Shown: positions 24,328 to 32,251, numbered from the stretch's first letter. The stretch: 40,739 nucleotides of DNA from Syntrophus sp. (in: bacteria) (GCA_013824645.1 PNOF01000021.1:1-40739); one strand, 5' to 3'. A program made the numbers and translations. The notes: generated from the letters alone by a model not told the origin.

Positions 24328-24813
24328 TTATCCTTTGCGTTTCATGTCCAGTATATGTTCAAGCTCTTTCCGGAATTCTTCCTCGTCCTTCTTCTCCCGC
24401 GATACCCTACGACCCTTCTCGTTCAGGTATCTCTGACCTTTGATCTCGCTATTTTGCAATGAATCGGCCCATGCCCGTGCTTGCCGGGAAACTCCCTCGG
24501 CCAACAATTTCAAATTTGAGATTTCAGATTTCAAATCTCGAAAGGCGTGAAGCCTTTCGAGCAGACAGAGCATGGACCTGACCTCGCCTGCCGATCCACG
24601 GGCAATGTAGAGAAACGTGAGCAACTCCTGCGTCGTGCCCCGTTCAAAGCCTTCAGCGATATTGTTCGACACGGAGACAGCAGCCCGCTCTATCTGATCG
24701 CGCAGGCTGTATCGTTTTTTGAATTCCTCTTTTACAGTCAATTCATAGACCTTTTCCGCAAGATCAATAGCCGCCAGCCACACCGGCAGATCTTCGAACC
24801 GCTCGTAGGTCAC
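24328..24813 (-). CDS. Four-helix-bundle protein of the S23/23S rRNA IVS family
   Basis: About 161 residues from GTG 24813 (GGAGG upstream, short spacing); ATG 24831 or 24855 are alternatives. Family signatures are YERFEDLPVWLAAIDLAEKV, the LRDQIERAAVSVSNNIAEGF motif and ELLTFLYIARGSAGEVRS. The family forms basic pentameric four-helix bundles; members occur in 23S rRNA intervening sequences and as Avd accessory proteins of diversity-generating retroelements. No reverse transcriptase is here. The loop between helices 3 and 4 (RDLKSEISNLKL) is encoded by a 7-bp-period repeat plus a hairpin, so the gene carries a repeat insertion in frame. The C-terminal tail is highly charged. Function unknown. 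Confidence 0.85.
   Translation of the reverse strand: MTYERFEDLPVWLAAIDLAEKVYELTVKEEFKKRYSLRDQIERAAVSVSNNIAEGFERGTTQELLTFLYIARGSAGEVRSMLCLLERLHAFRDLKSEISNLKLLAEGVSRQARAWADSLQNSEIKGQRYLNEKGRRVSREKKDEEEFRKELEHILDMKRKG
24507..24561. repeat. 7-bp array plus perfect hairpin inside the four-helix-bundle gene
   Basis: Five heptads, ATTTCAA, ATTTGAG, ATTTCAG, ATTTCAA, ATCTCGA (24507-24541), run into a perfect 10-bp inverted repeat CTCGAAAGGC (24537-24546) / GCCTTTCGAG (24552-24561) with a 5-nt loop. Together they encode about LLERLHAFRDLKSEISNLKL in the surrounding gene. The heptads match those at 24854, 24998 and 28234. Confidence 0.85.
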
Positions 24814-24853
24814 CCGGCCTCCATGGCACATTTTCCATGAAGAGAAAATGTGC

Positions 24854-24881
24854 ATTTGAGATTTGAGATTGGAGATTATAA
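24854..24881. repeat. Short 7-bp array upstream of the four-helix-bundle gene
   Basis: Heptads ATTTGAG twice, then ATTGGAG and ATTATAA. It is the same unit as inside the gene, in the 24814-25012 gap between the bundle gene and the R-M gene. More degraded copies (CTTGAAATCTCTAATTAGAT near 24908) lie between it and the next array. Confidence 0.65.
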
Positions 24882-24997
24882 TTCATTTTTGAACATGTTC
24901 CTCTTAACTTGAAATCTCTAATTAGATCATTTATTTTTTAATAAAAATTATTCTTAATTTCAAATCCTTCGTCATCTCCCAATACGTCTCTTTTTAT

Positions 24998-25025
24998 CTG
25001 AAATTTCAAATCTCAAATTTCAAAC
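24998..25025. repeat. 7-bp array at the 3' end of the R-M gene
   Basis: Heptads CTGAAAT, TTCAAAT, CTCAAAT, TTCAAAC. The R-M stop codon (25013-25015) falls within it, so the array supplies the last two or three residues of the protein (FEI). Confidence 0.75.
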
Positions 25026-28000
25026 TCTTCCTCTATTCCGGGATAGAGGGCATCAATCTCTGTCTGTACCTCGATTGTCCGGGCGATGGCCGTAACGACC
25101 CGGCAATAATGCTGAATATCTTCGAGTGTAAGGCGGCGTTCTTTTCTATCTTTGAGCCATTTCTCGCAAACCTGGTAGCCGCCGATCTGATAGTTCCACA
25201 CCTCCTCAGAGATGCCTTCAAAATACTGCTCTTTGTTGATATAAACTGCCGGTTTATCAGCGCCTTGAAGCAGGCCATATTTGATCTGTTCCACCTTGTC
25301 GTTCCCAATGCCCTGAAATTTCGCAATCGGATTACTCAGCGCCGGTGATTTCAAAAGGTGCAGGTTAACAAGCTCTTCTCCACATCCTGCCATTTTGAGA
25401 AACAATTTACGGTCTTTTGTAAAAGGAACACGGGGAAAGTCTATTTTTAAAAATTCAGCGTATTTTGTCCTGTAAACGTTTGCATAGAGCACGGCGTAGA
25501 TGTAATAAAATATCTGCTCCGGCGTCGGTTCATGTTTGAAATTCTTCGTGAGCTTCGCAACAATCTCTGGGTTCAGATTGGGCTTCTTCGTTCCATAATC
25601 CGCCTGAGCCTCAAAGAGCATCATGGTGGTTCCGAGAGAAGACTTCTTTGCACTTTTACTTGGCCCATAGAGATAAAGAGGAAAAACTAATTCTCCACCT
25701 CTATAAAAAAGGTTAAAATCGACTATCTGCCCTGTAACAAACACAACATTCCACGGTCTATCCAAACCAACAACTTGACCGGCTCTGCCTATACATATGC
25801 CCAAATTTGTTTCACTCATGTGTCTTAATACTTCTTTACGAGAACGCTCTATTAGCGCTTCGTGATAATAAATCCACTCAATGTCAAAGGGTCGATACAG
25901 TATTTGTGTTATTGAATCTTCCCAATCAGCGTCATCTCGCACGACTTTTCTTGCTTCTTTCAATTTCCAATTCGTCTTATCGTTAAGTCTAAAAGTATCT
26001 CTGATAAGCTCATCTTCCATATTATCGTCACGAAACATCATGATACGTCTTTTCAATTTTTCTTTATCAATGTCTATCACAAAATCATCACGGGATGTCA
26101 CAATGCCAACGCTGTTGACCGGAAAAACATCGGTTATTTTTGGATATTTCCCGTATCGTGAAAGGAGGCCTTCATCTCGCGGAACAAAAAGATAGGGCTC
26201 CGAACAAGGTGATAGCTTCTGCCACTTTGTAACATTAATACTTTGTGTGGACAATTCGCCGTATTTCTTCTCCCGAAGGCCCCAAATTTCTGAATAGTTA
26301 ATGCTCTTCTCTTTCGGCTTCTTTCGTTGCTTTATAAATATCGCTATAGCTACACCCTGTTGGATATCAAAAACATTTTCATCTTTTGATCCGTCAGGGC
26401 ACTTTTCTTTTTTCAGACTGTTGCCATGGAGATCAAGGAGATACATTTCATCGAAGCTCATCATCAGAGACTGGCGCATACCACGGAAGGTAGGATTGTC
26501 AAGATAGCTGTGGTTCGTGATGAACCCTAATACGCCTTCTCCGACCTGATCTATTTTCCATTGGGCAAAACGAAGGAATTTGACGTAATCATCCTGGAGC
26601 CACTTTGGGTTTTTTTCTCCTAATGGTTTCCCGTCAACCTGATAATAGGTCTTTATTTCCTTAGATATCCAGTCGCCGGTATTGGTAGAATGGCCTGAAT
26701 AGGGCGGATTACCAAGTATCACGAGGATCGGCTGTTCTTTTTTCACCTTTCCTGCCAAATGCGATTCTTCAGAGAGCGAGGCCGTGCCCGGAAGCTGCGT
26801 TTCGGGCAAATCTTCCATTTCGAGAGTATTCGTCAGATAGAACTTGAAGCGTTCATCTTTTGTCAGTTTGTGGCCAAGTTCTTCGAGCAGAAAAGACATC
26901 TTCAGATGACCGATGGCATAGGGGGCCATCATCAATTCAAAGGCATAAAAATTCTTCAGTATGTGTTCTTGAATGAATTTGCCTTTTGCGCCTGTACCAA
27001 ACTTTGATATGAATTCCTCAACAGCAAGCTTCGCTGCCTCGGCAAGAAATGTGAGGGTCCCACCGGCAGGATCGAGGACCGTTACGGACGCATCGGCCAA
27101 TCCGTCTGCTTTTCCGAATCGTTCCTTCAATATGGCGTGGAGGGAACGGACAATATAGGAGACGACAGGCTCAGGAGTATAGTAGACTCCCCTCTTTTCC
27201 CGCATCGCCGGATCGTATTCGGCGAGAAAGGTCTCATAGAAATGGACCACGGGATCGCTCCCTTTGCCGTCATGGAAATAGTGGCGGAGAATGTTTTTCA
27301 CATCAGTCACTTCCAGCACCTCAGAGATATCGTCGATGATCCATTCCATCTGTTGAGGCGGTTCTCCGAGGGAAATAAACCGGAAGACATCCCGCAAGAT
27401 ACCTATTGTGTGGGGAATGTTGTCGTAGGCTGTTCTTCTGGTGAATCCATTCTCTGTCCTCGTCCTTGCCGCAAAAAGACCATACGTTACTGTCTGCGCG
27501 TAGAGGTCTGCAAATTCCTCCTTGGTAAGGCCGCTTATCAGGTACTGTTTAAATGCTTCATAAAACCCCTGGATGAATGCTTTCCCCGATTTTCCTTCTT
27601 CCCGCAGCTCTTCAGCAATAACTTCGTCTCTTAAGAACCGGGTCCTCTTTGCCAATTCCATGGCAAGCATCTTCGCGGTGTTGACTTTAGGGAGCGAGAA
27701 GAGAAAATATTTTTCGAGAAGATTTAAGAAATTATCTTCCTTCTCGACAGGAGGGACTGTTCTCAATGTATGGGCGATGAAGGGCCGCGCAATGAGAGTC
27801 TTGTCAACGAGTTCTCCGTTCCTGTATAGCCTGAACTCGAAAAAGTTCGTCAATATGAGATTGGGAAAGGTGTGCAGATAACGCTTAAGCTGATCAGAGT
27901 GTTCTATTTTGTCCAAATTTTCAATGGTGGGGGCCTTCGCCTCGATGTAACCGACAATATGCTGCCTGCCATCCCAGACCCTGAAATCAGGGTTCCCCGC

Positions 28001-28159
28001 TTCTGTCTGCTTTGGAAGAGATGTAACATGTATCCCTGACTTACCGGCTCGCGATGCGTAGTCATTAAGCAGCTTTGCAAGGGCCGGATAATAGCTCTCC
28101 TCACGGGCATCCCCCATGCCTGCTATTCCCGCAATATTTTTCAAATATGTTTTTAACAT
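25013..28159 (-). CDS. Single-chain restriction-modification enzyme (Type IIG, Type-ISP-like without helicase)
   Basis: About 1048 residues that should both cut and methylate DNA. The N-terminal PD-(D/E)xK nuclease has D58 and E73-A-K75 (NPDFRVW...YIEAKAP). The adenine-N6 methyltransferase has motif X (GVYYTPEPVVSYI, about 325), motif I (VLDPAGGTLTFL, about 361; Gly-Thr replaces the usual Cys-Gly-Ser) and motif IV NPPY (484-487). The C-terminal half would be the target-recognition region, with a Type-ISP-like C-terminal domain (EQIFYYIYAVLYANVYRTKY). There is no helicase domain between nuclease and methylase. ATG 28159 has no clear ribosome site; TTG 28171 is possible. It is flanked on both sides by 7-bp arrays and followed upstream by a toxin-antitoxin pair. 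No partner specificity subunit is present. Confidence 0.88.
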   Translation of the reverse strand: MLKTYLKNIAGIAGMGDAREESYYPALAKLLNDYASRAGKSGIHVTSLPKQTEAGNPDFRVWDGRQHIVGYIEAKAPTIENLDKIEHSDQLKRYLHTFPNLILTNFFEFRLYRNGELVDKTLIARPFIAHTLRTVPPVEKEDNFLNLLEKYFLFSLPKVNTAKMLAMELAKRTRFLRDEVIAEELREEGKSGKAFIQGFYEAFKQYLISGLTKEEFADLYAQTVTYGLFAARTRTENGFTRRTAYDNIPHTIGILRDVFRFISLGEPPQQMEWIIDDISEVLEVTDVKNILRHYFHDGKGSDPVVHFYETFLAEYDPAMREKRGVYYTPEPVVSYIVRSLHAILKERFGKADGLADASVTVLDPAGGTLTFLAEAAKLAVEEFISKFGTGAKGKFIQEHILKNFYAFELMMAPYAIGHLKMSFLLEELGHKLTKDERFKFYLTNTLEMEDLPETQLPGTASLSEESHLAGKVKKEQPILVILGNPPYSGHSTNTGDWISKEIKTYYQVDGKPLGEKNPKWLQDDYVKFLRFAQWKIDQVGEGVLGFITNHSYLDNPTFRGMRQSLMMSFDEMYLLDLHGNSLKKEKCPDGSKDENVFDIQQGVAIAIFIKQRKKPKEKSINYSEIWGLREKKYGELSTQSINVTKWQKLSPCSEPYLFVPRDEGLLSRYGKYPKITDVFPVNSVGIVTSRDDFVIDIDKEKLKRRIMMFRDDNMEDELIRDTFRLNDKTNWKLKEARKVVRDDADWEDSITQILYRPFDIEWIYYHEALIERSRKEVLRHMSETNLGICIGRAGQVVGLDRPWNVVFVTGQIVDFNLFYRGGELVFPLYLYGPSKSAKKSSLGTTMMLFEAQADYGTKKPNLNPEIVAKLTKNFKHEPTPEQIFYYIYAVLYANVYRTKYAEFLKIDFPRVPFTKDRKLFLKMAGCGEELVNLHLLKSPALSNPIAKFQGIGNDKVEQIKYGLLQGADKPAVYINKEQYFEGISEEVWNYQIGGYQVCEKWLKDRKERRLTLEDIQHYCRVVTAIARTIEVQTEIDALYPGIEEEFEI

Positions 28160-28173
28160 TGGGCTTAACAACT

Positions 28174-28202
28174 ATTCTAAAGTGTTATGGAGAGTTTTAC
28201 AA
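28174..28202 (-). promoter_or_regulatory. Candidate promoter of the R-M gene
   Basis: TTGTAA (28197-28202) and TAGAAT (28174-28179) on the minus strand, 17 bp apart. Transcription would begin near 28167, only about 8 nt before ATG 28159, which fits the lack of a ribosome site. TTGAAA with CATAAC, also 17 bp apart and slightly upstream, is an alternative. Confidence 0.35.
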
Positions 28203-28233
28203 ATAATTTCAATAGCGCTTGTTCTTTTCTCCT

Positions 28234-28261
28234 AATTTCAAATCTCAAATCTCAAATATTC
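28234..28261. repeat. 7-bp array between PIN toxin and R-M genes
   Basis: Heptads AATTTCA, AATCTCA, AATCTCA, AATATTC, the same unit as at the other end of the R-M gene. It lies just after the PIN gene stop (28275) and upstream of the R-M gene. Confidence 0.75.
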
Positions 28262-28274
28262 GGCGTCCAGTTCT

Positions 28275-28697
28275 TTAAAACTTCCTCAGGAATTCCGAGG
28301 CAAAGATTATTTTGATCTGCCCGTATTCTTTTAAAACAAGCAGGTCTTCATCACCGGTCACAATATAGTCTGCGTGAGCTGCCACAGCGCAGGAGATGAA
28401 TACATCATCTTTAGGATCTCTGCAAACTCCTTTCACGGTTATATCTGTATCCACCACTTCAAAATAGGGGAGAATTTCCTGCTCAAGGATGGCATTGATC
28501 TCAGCTTTTGTCAGCGAAAATTTCGGGTAATTAAGGACTGCCCTGAATTCGTGGAATATCTCTTTCGTCAGTACAGGGACAATACTTCCATCTTTCCAGA
28601 GTTTGACTATTTTTGATAATACACCGGTAAAAATCAAAGCCGATATAAGAATATTCGTATCGAGGACTACTCTTAGCGCTTTTTTTGCCTTGCCCAT
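28275..28697 (-). CDS. PIN-domain toxin (putative ribonuclease)
   Basis: A 140-residue PIN-fold protein, opening VVLDTNILISALIF. The acidic metal-binding set is visible: D13, E50 (EIFHEFRAVL), D97/D98 (CRDPKDDVFI) and D116 (VTGDEDLL). Toxins of this type cleave tRNA or mRNA when freed from their antitoxin. The start codon overlaps the AbrB-like gene by 25 nt, the normal antitoxin-first order. The RNA target is unknown. Confidence 0.9.
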   Translation of the reverse strand: MGKAKKALRVVLDTNILISALIFTGVLSKIVKLWKDGSIVPVLTKEIFHEFRAVLNYPKFSLTKAEINAILEQEILPYFEVVDTDITVKGVCRDPKDDVFISCAVAAHADYIVTGDEDLLVLKEYGQIKIIFASEFLRKF

Positions 28698-28912
28698 TGC
28701 ACCGCATCCGATACGTCGGCTTCTGTTATACCGAGCTTTTTCATCTTTTCCCGGATGTCACCGAGCGGGCCATCCACAGGAGACATTTTAACCGGCGTAA
28801 GGACTATCCTTCTTTTGTTCACTGCTACGTCAAAATATTCAATATCGGGAAAATCTTTTACAATCTCTCTCGGTAATGTAAGCTGGTTTTTCGATGTTTT
28901 CTTGGCAAGCAT
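28673..28912 (-). CDS. AbrB/MazE-like antitoxin
   Basis: A 79-residue protein with an N-terminal swapped-hairpin AbrB domain (about 1-45, KKTSKNQLTLPREIVKDF) that binds DNA as a dimer. The C-terminal tail (DIREKMKKLGITEADVSDAV) likely wraps the toxin. AAGGAGGTAAGGAA precedes the ATG, a near-perfect ribosome site. It is the first gene of the pair with the PIN toxin and probably represses the shared promoter. Confidence 0.88.
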   Translation of the reverse strand: MLAKKTSKNQLTLPREIVKDFPDIEYFDVAVNKRRIVLTPVKMSPVDGPLGDIREKMKKLGITEADVSDAVQWARQKKR

Positions 28913-28922
28913 TTCCTTACCT

Positions 28923-28961
28923 CCTTACAATAAGGATACATTACTTTCTTACCATTTTCAA
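28923..28961 (-). promoter_or_regulatory. Toxin-antitoxin promoter with overlapping operator
   Basis: On the minus strand, TTGAAA (28956-28961) and TATCCT (28933-28938) are exactly 17 bp apart. The palindrome CCTTA-CAA-TAAGG (28923-28935) overlaps the -10 box and transcription start, a classic place for antitoxin autorepression. The -35 box lies inside the 3' end of rsmA. Confidence 0.5.
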
Positions 28962-29740
28962 GAATGAACTGTCCGCTTCAGAAATGTGTACATCTCAACA
29001 AAAGTCTGCGGCTCAATCTCTTCGGCGCGGATTGAAGGTGCAAAATTCATTGCGTCATAGAGCGTGGTGATCTGTTCTTCGCCGTAATATTTTGAAAGGG
29101 CGTTCTTCAGGTATTTACGCTTGTTTTCGAAGCAGTGTCTGACAAAACCCATGAGGGCGCTATCTATAGAGAGCGCGTCCTCTTTGAAAACCATCGAGAA
29201 ATATACGCTGTCGACCTTCGGCGGAGGAATAAACACACCGGCCTTGAGGGAGTAAAGGACCTTCACATCTGCCACAAGCTGGCAGTTCACGGATACTGCG
29301 CCATATGACCTGCGGTGAGAGATACTCGTCACCCTCTGACCGATCTCTTTTTGTGTCGTCAGGTATGCGCTGTGAACAACCGATCTTTCTTCCATGATTT
29401 TGAATAATATCGGCCCCGTGATCCCATAGGGGATGTTTCCCATAATCTTGATTTTCTTATCACCTGCAAATTGCGCAAGGGGCGTATCCAGGATATCGCT
29501 AAAAATGACTCTAAGGTTTTTCTGTTCCTCCTCCAGGGGCTCAAGATAGTATTTAAACGATTGGTCAAGCTCAATGGCAAAAACTGCCCCGGCCCTTTCA
29601 CAGATTGCCCTTGTAAAATCACCATGACCGGCGCCTATTTCTACAACAACATCGTCTTCTGTGACATTGGCAAGGGCCACCATCTTTCTGAGGATTTTTT
29701 TATCTTTAATGAGGTTTTGAGAAAGGCTCTTCTTTAACAT
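28958..29740 (-). CDS. rsmA: 16S rRNA adenine dimethyltransferase RsmA (KsgA)
   Basis: A 260-residue SAM-dependent enzyme that dimethylates two adjacent adenines in the 3' hairpin of 16S rRNA late in 30S assembly. SAM motif I is VVEIGAGHGDFT, the acidic loop AIELDQ follows, and the catalytic motif IV is GNIPYGITGPI. The N terminus KKSLSQNLIKDKKI is the usual family opening with a variant of the QNFL motif. Length is normal. It lies downstream of tsaD with a repeat array between. Confidence 0.94.
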   Translation of the reverse strand: MLKKSLSQNLIKDKKILRKMVALANVTEDDVVVEIGAGHGDFTRAICERAGAVFAIELDQSFKYYLEPLEEEQKNLRVIFSDILDTPLAQFAGDKKIKIMGNIPYGITGPILFKIMEERSVVHSAYLTTQKEIGQRVTSISHRRSYGAVSVNCQLVADVKVLYSLKAGVFIPPPKVDSVYFSMVFKEDALSIDSALMGFVRHCFENKRKYLKNALSKYYGEEQITTLYDAMNFAPSIRAEEIEPQTFVEMYTFLKRTVHS

Positions 29741-29786
29741 GGCATAATGACGACGATCCCTGTGCTGGTCAATTCCTATTGTCCAT

Positions 29787-29822
29787 TTTTTACCTTTTAC
29801 CTATTACCTTTTACCTATTTAC
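29787..29822. repeat. 7-bp array at the 3' end of tsaD
   Basis: Units TTTTTAC, CTTTTAC, CTATTAC, CTTTTAC, then 8-nt CTATTTAC. The tsaD stop codon (29815-29817) begins the last unit. The CTTTTAC unit is identical to one in the array after mshN (6448-6454 and 6498-6504), 23 kb away. Confidence 0.8.
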
Positions 29823-30819
29823 CCGTTTTTATTGCCATTCTCGAATACCCTTTCGCATTGAGGGGTGAGATGATCCCTTTCCTGAAATAATAGTAGCCGA
29901 GTATTGCGACCATAGCGCCGTTATCAGTGCAAAATTGCGGTGAAGAGAACATCGTCTCAATGCCCTCCCTCTTGCCTCTCTCGGCAAAGACCTCCCGTAA
30001 TCTCCCGTTGGAAGCGACTCCACCGCCGACAACAATACGTTTTACGGCATGCTCTTTCGCAGCTTTAAATGTTTTGAAGGCGAGGACATCACAGACTGCT
30101 TCCTGAAAAGACGCAAGCACATCTGCAATATTTGCATCATTGATATCGTGTTTTTTTGCATAATTGATGAAAGCTGTTTTCAATCCGCTAAAGCTGAAAT
30201 CATAGTTTTTGTCGTCCATCATCGGTCTCGGGAATAACACGTAGTCTTTTTGTCCTTTTTTTGCAGATTCCTCGATGACCCTGCCGCCGGGATAACCCAG
30301 TTCCATATATTTGGCGATTTTGTCGAAGGCTTCGCCTGCCGCGTCATCCCTTGTCGTACCCAAAATCCTGTATGTGCAGGGTCCTTCCATGAAAAGAATG
30401 ATTGTATGCCCTCCGGAAACAACAAGGGCAATAAAGGGAAATTCCACCTCTCGTTCGAGGAAAATACTCATTGCATGGGCTTCTATATGGTTTATGCCAA
30501 TAAGGGGCTTATGAAGGGCCAGCGCAAGACCTTTTGCAAAACATAACCCGACGAGGACGGAACCGATAAGTCCCGGGCCCTGGGTAACGCTGATAAGGTC
30601 CAGTTCCCCTGAGGTGATCCCTGCTTCTTCGAGAGCGCTTTCGTAGAGGGAATCAATGAGTTCCACGTGCTTGCGGGAAGCGATCTCGGGCACTACCCCG
30701 CCGAACATGGCATGGAGGTCTACCTGGCTTGAAACAATATTGGCACGGATCTTCCTTTCTTCATCGAGGACCGCAAGCGATGTATCATCACAGGAGGTAT
30801 CTACACCAAGAATCAGCAT
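29815..30819 (-). CDS. tsaD: tRNA threonylcarbamoyladenosine transferase TsaD
   Basis: A 334-residue ASKHA-fold protein that transfers the threonylcarbamoyl group to A37 of ANN-decoding tRNAs, with TsaB and TsaE. Diagnostic pieces: ILGVDTSCDDTSLAV at the N terminus, the metal motif NHIEAHAMS, ALVVSGGHT, and VVGGGVASNGRLRE. It follows the SurA/PpiD-like gene by 15 nt on the same strand. Full length and all metal residues are present. Confidence 0.96.
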   Translation of the reverse strand: MLILGVDTSCDDTSLAVLDEERKIRANIVSSQVDLHAMFGGVVPEIASRKHVELIDSLYESALEEAGITSGELDLISVTQGPGLIGSVLVGLCFAKGLALALHKPLIGINHIEAHAMSIFLEREVEFPFIALVVSGGHTIILFMEGPCTYRILGTTRDDAAGEAFDKIAKYMELGYPGGRVIEESAKKGQKDYVLFPRPMMDDKNYDFSFSGLKTAFINYAKKHDINDANIADVLASFQEAVCDVLAFKTFKAAKEHAVKRIVVGGGVASNGRLREVFAERGKREGIETMFSSPQFCTDNGAMVAILGYYYFRKGIISPLNAKGYSRMAIKTGK

Positions 30820-30834
30820 ACTACAAGCAATCGA

Positions 30835-32226
30835 TCACAGATCTTTGACATCATATTTCGGCTTCACCTTTGCCCGCATTTCGGTGAGGAAGGACTTTAA
30901 ATATTCTTCTCTATTTTTTGCCATAAAATATTTTGAATAACTTTCTTTGTCTTTCGTCCATTCATCGCGATCAGGGAGCTTCTCTTCTTTATAGGAAAAG
31001 ACGTAGTATTTGCCGGATGCTTCAAGAGGTTTCTCATAGAGAGTCTGCGACTGAGAGAGAGCAAGGATTCCCTTCTGTTCCTGAGGCACTTCACCTATAC
31101 CGGGGATACCCCGGCTATTCCGTGGGATAAATCCTGTTTCACGCTTTGTATTGAAAGATTTGCCCTTTATTGCCTCTTCTGCAGCAAGCTTCGCCAGCGC
31201 CTTGGCCTTTTCATTGGTAAGCCTTTCCTTGATCTTCGCCAGCGCCAGGTTTTTGTCGAGATGTTTTCCTTCTTCCATACTCACAAGCTGAAACATGTAA
31301 GATTTCCCTTCTCCCGACCGTATGAGCCGAGAGATCTCTCCCTTTTTCTTCAATTCCTTTAAGTCTTCGATCTTCAGACCTTTAAACCGCTTTACAAGGT
31401 CGTTCTCTTTCATTTCTCCGAGGTCGCTTACAGCAAGTCCCTTTCCCTTTCCATAGGCATCCATGTCCTGCGATTTCATAAGATCCATATAGACAACATC
31501 GTCTTTGAGAGAACCCTTTTCATCGACAATAAGCCCTTTAAGCCGGTAGGTATTCTCCGCTTTGTATCCGCCCTTCTCTTTTTCGTAAAGATCAAGGAGT
31601 TCCTTGTCACCAATATTGACCTTGTCCCTGAAAGAAACGGGGTCGAACTCGGCATATGCAAGATTCACTTTCCCCTTTTCCTTCACATAGCCTGTCCATA
31701 GATCGGACTCGTTGAAAAAGGTGCCAGTATCTTGAATAACATTGATCACTTTTTGAACAAGCATGGTTTTCTTCTGGGGCTCTTCAAATTTTTCAGGATC
31801 CAGGTTATTTCGTCTCAGCATTAAAAGATACTGTTCTTTATTAAACTTGCCATCCTTTTTGAACGCTTCTACACTGTTTATGAACTCTCCAAATTCCTGT
31901 TCGCTCACTTTAAGTCCCAACTCGTCAGCTTTTATGAGAAGCAGATATTTATTGACAAGATCATCCATGACCTTTTCTTTTATTTTCAGTTCTTTCAGCA
32001 TATTTTCGTCAAGCTTGTCTTTGTAAAGCATTTTATAGAAGTCGAGAGTTTTACTGTAGGCTTCACGGTATTCACGGAGACTTATTTTATAGTCGCCTAT
32101 CTCGGCAATAGGTTTTTCTCTCTGTGCTAATGTTCCAACACCAAAACCAACAAAAACGATGATGATTGCTCCAAAGATTATCTTGATCATCCAACCTGTT
32201 GCGTGTTTTCTCATTAATTTTAACAT
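30835..32226 (-). CDS. PpiD/SurA-like membrane-anchored periplasmic chaperone with degenerate parvulin domain
   Basis: The 463-residue protein has an N-in membrane anchor (about 12-33, MIKIIFGAIIIVFVGFGV). A SurA-N-like helical chaperone domain follows (about 35-180, IGDYKISLREYREAYSK ... FNKEQYLLMLRRNNL), then a region shaped like a PpiC rotamase (about 235-320) and a helical C terminus. The rotamase part keeps outlines (LAVSDLGEM, GEISRLIRSGEGKSYMFQL) but not the clear catalytic His/Cys set, so isomerase activity is doubtful. It would help outer-membrane protein folding. GGGAGAG precedes ATG 32226. It is divergent from mreB. Confidence 0.82.
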   Translation of the reverse strand: MLKLMRKHATGWMIKIIFGAIIIVFVGFGVGTLAQREKPIAEIGDYKISLREYREAYSKTLDFYKMLYKDKLDENMLKELKIKEKVMDDLVNKYLLLIKADELGLKVSEQEFGEFINSVEAFKKDGKFNKEQYLLMLRRNNLDPEKFEEPQKKTMLVQKVINVIQDTGTFFNESDLWTGYVKEKGKVNLAYAEFDPVSFRDKVNIGDKELLDLYEKEKGGYKAENTYRLKGLIVDEKGSLKDDVVYMDLMKSQDMDAYGKGKGLAVSDLGEMKENDLVKRFKGLKIEDLKELKKKGEISRLIRSGEGKSYMFQLVSMEEGKHLDKNLALAKIKERLTNEKAKALAKLAAEEAIKGKSFNTKRETGFIPRNSRGIPGIGEVPQEQKGILALSQSQTLYEKPLEASGKYYVFSYKEEKLPDRDEWTKDKESYSKYFMAKNREEYLKSFLTEMRAKVKPKYDVKDL

Positions 32227-32251
32227 CGGCTCTCCCGGCGATTAATGTTTA

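Noticed and set aside
23380-24462. Long plus-strand open frame of 360 codons
   Set aside because: Antisense to the clear HgdB-like gene and its upstream neighbour; no family resemblance and low-complexity His/Phe composition typical of a shadow frame.
24328-24813. Diversity-generating retroelement (S23/Avd protein with template and variable repeats)
   Set aside because: No reverse transcriptase and no adenine-biased template/variable repeat pair is seen in the window.
24507-28261. CRISPR array
   Set aside because: Units are 7 bp with no spacers, far shorter than CRISPR repeats, and no cas genes are present.
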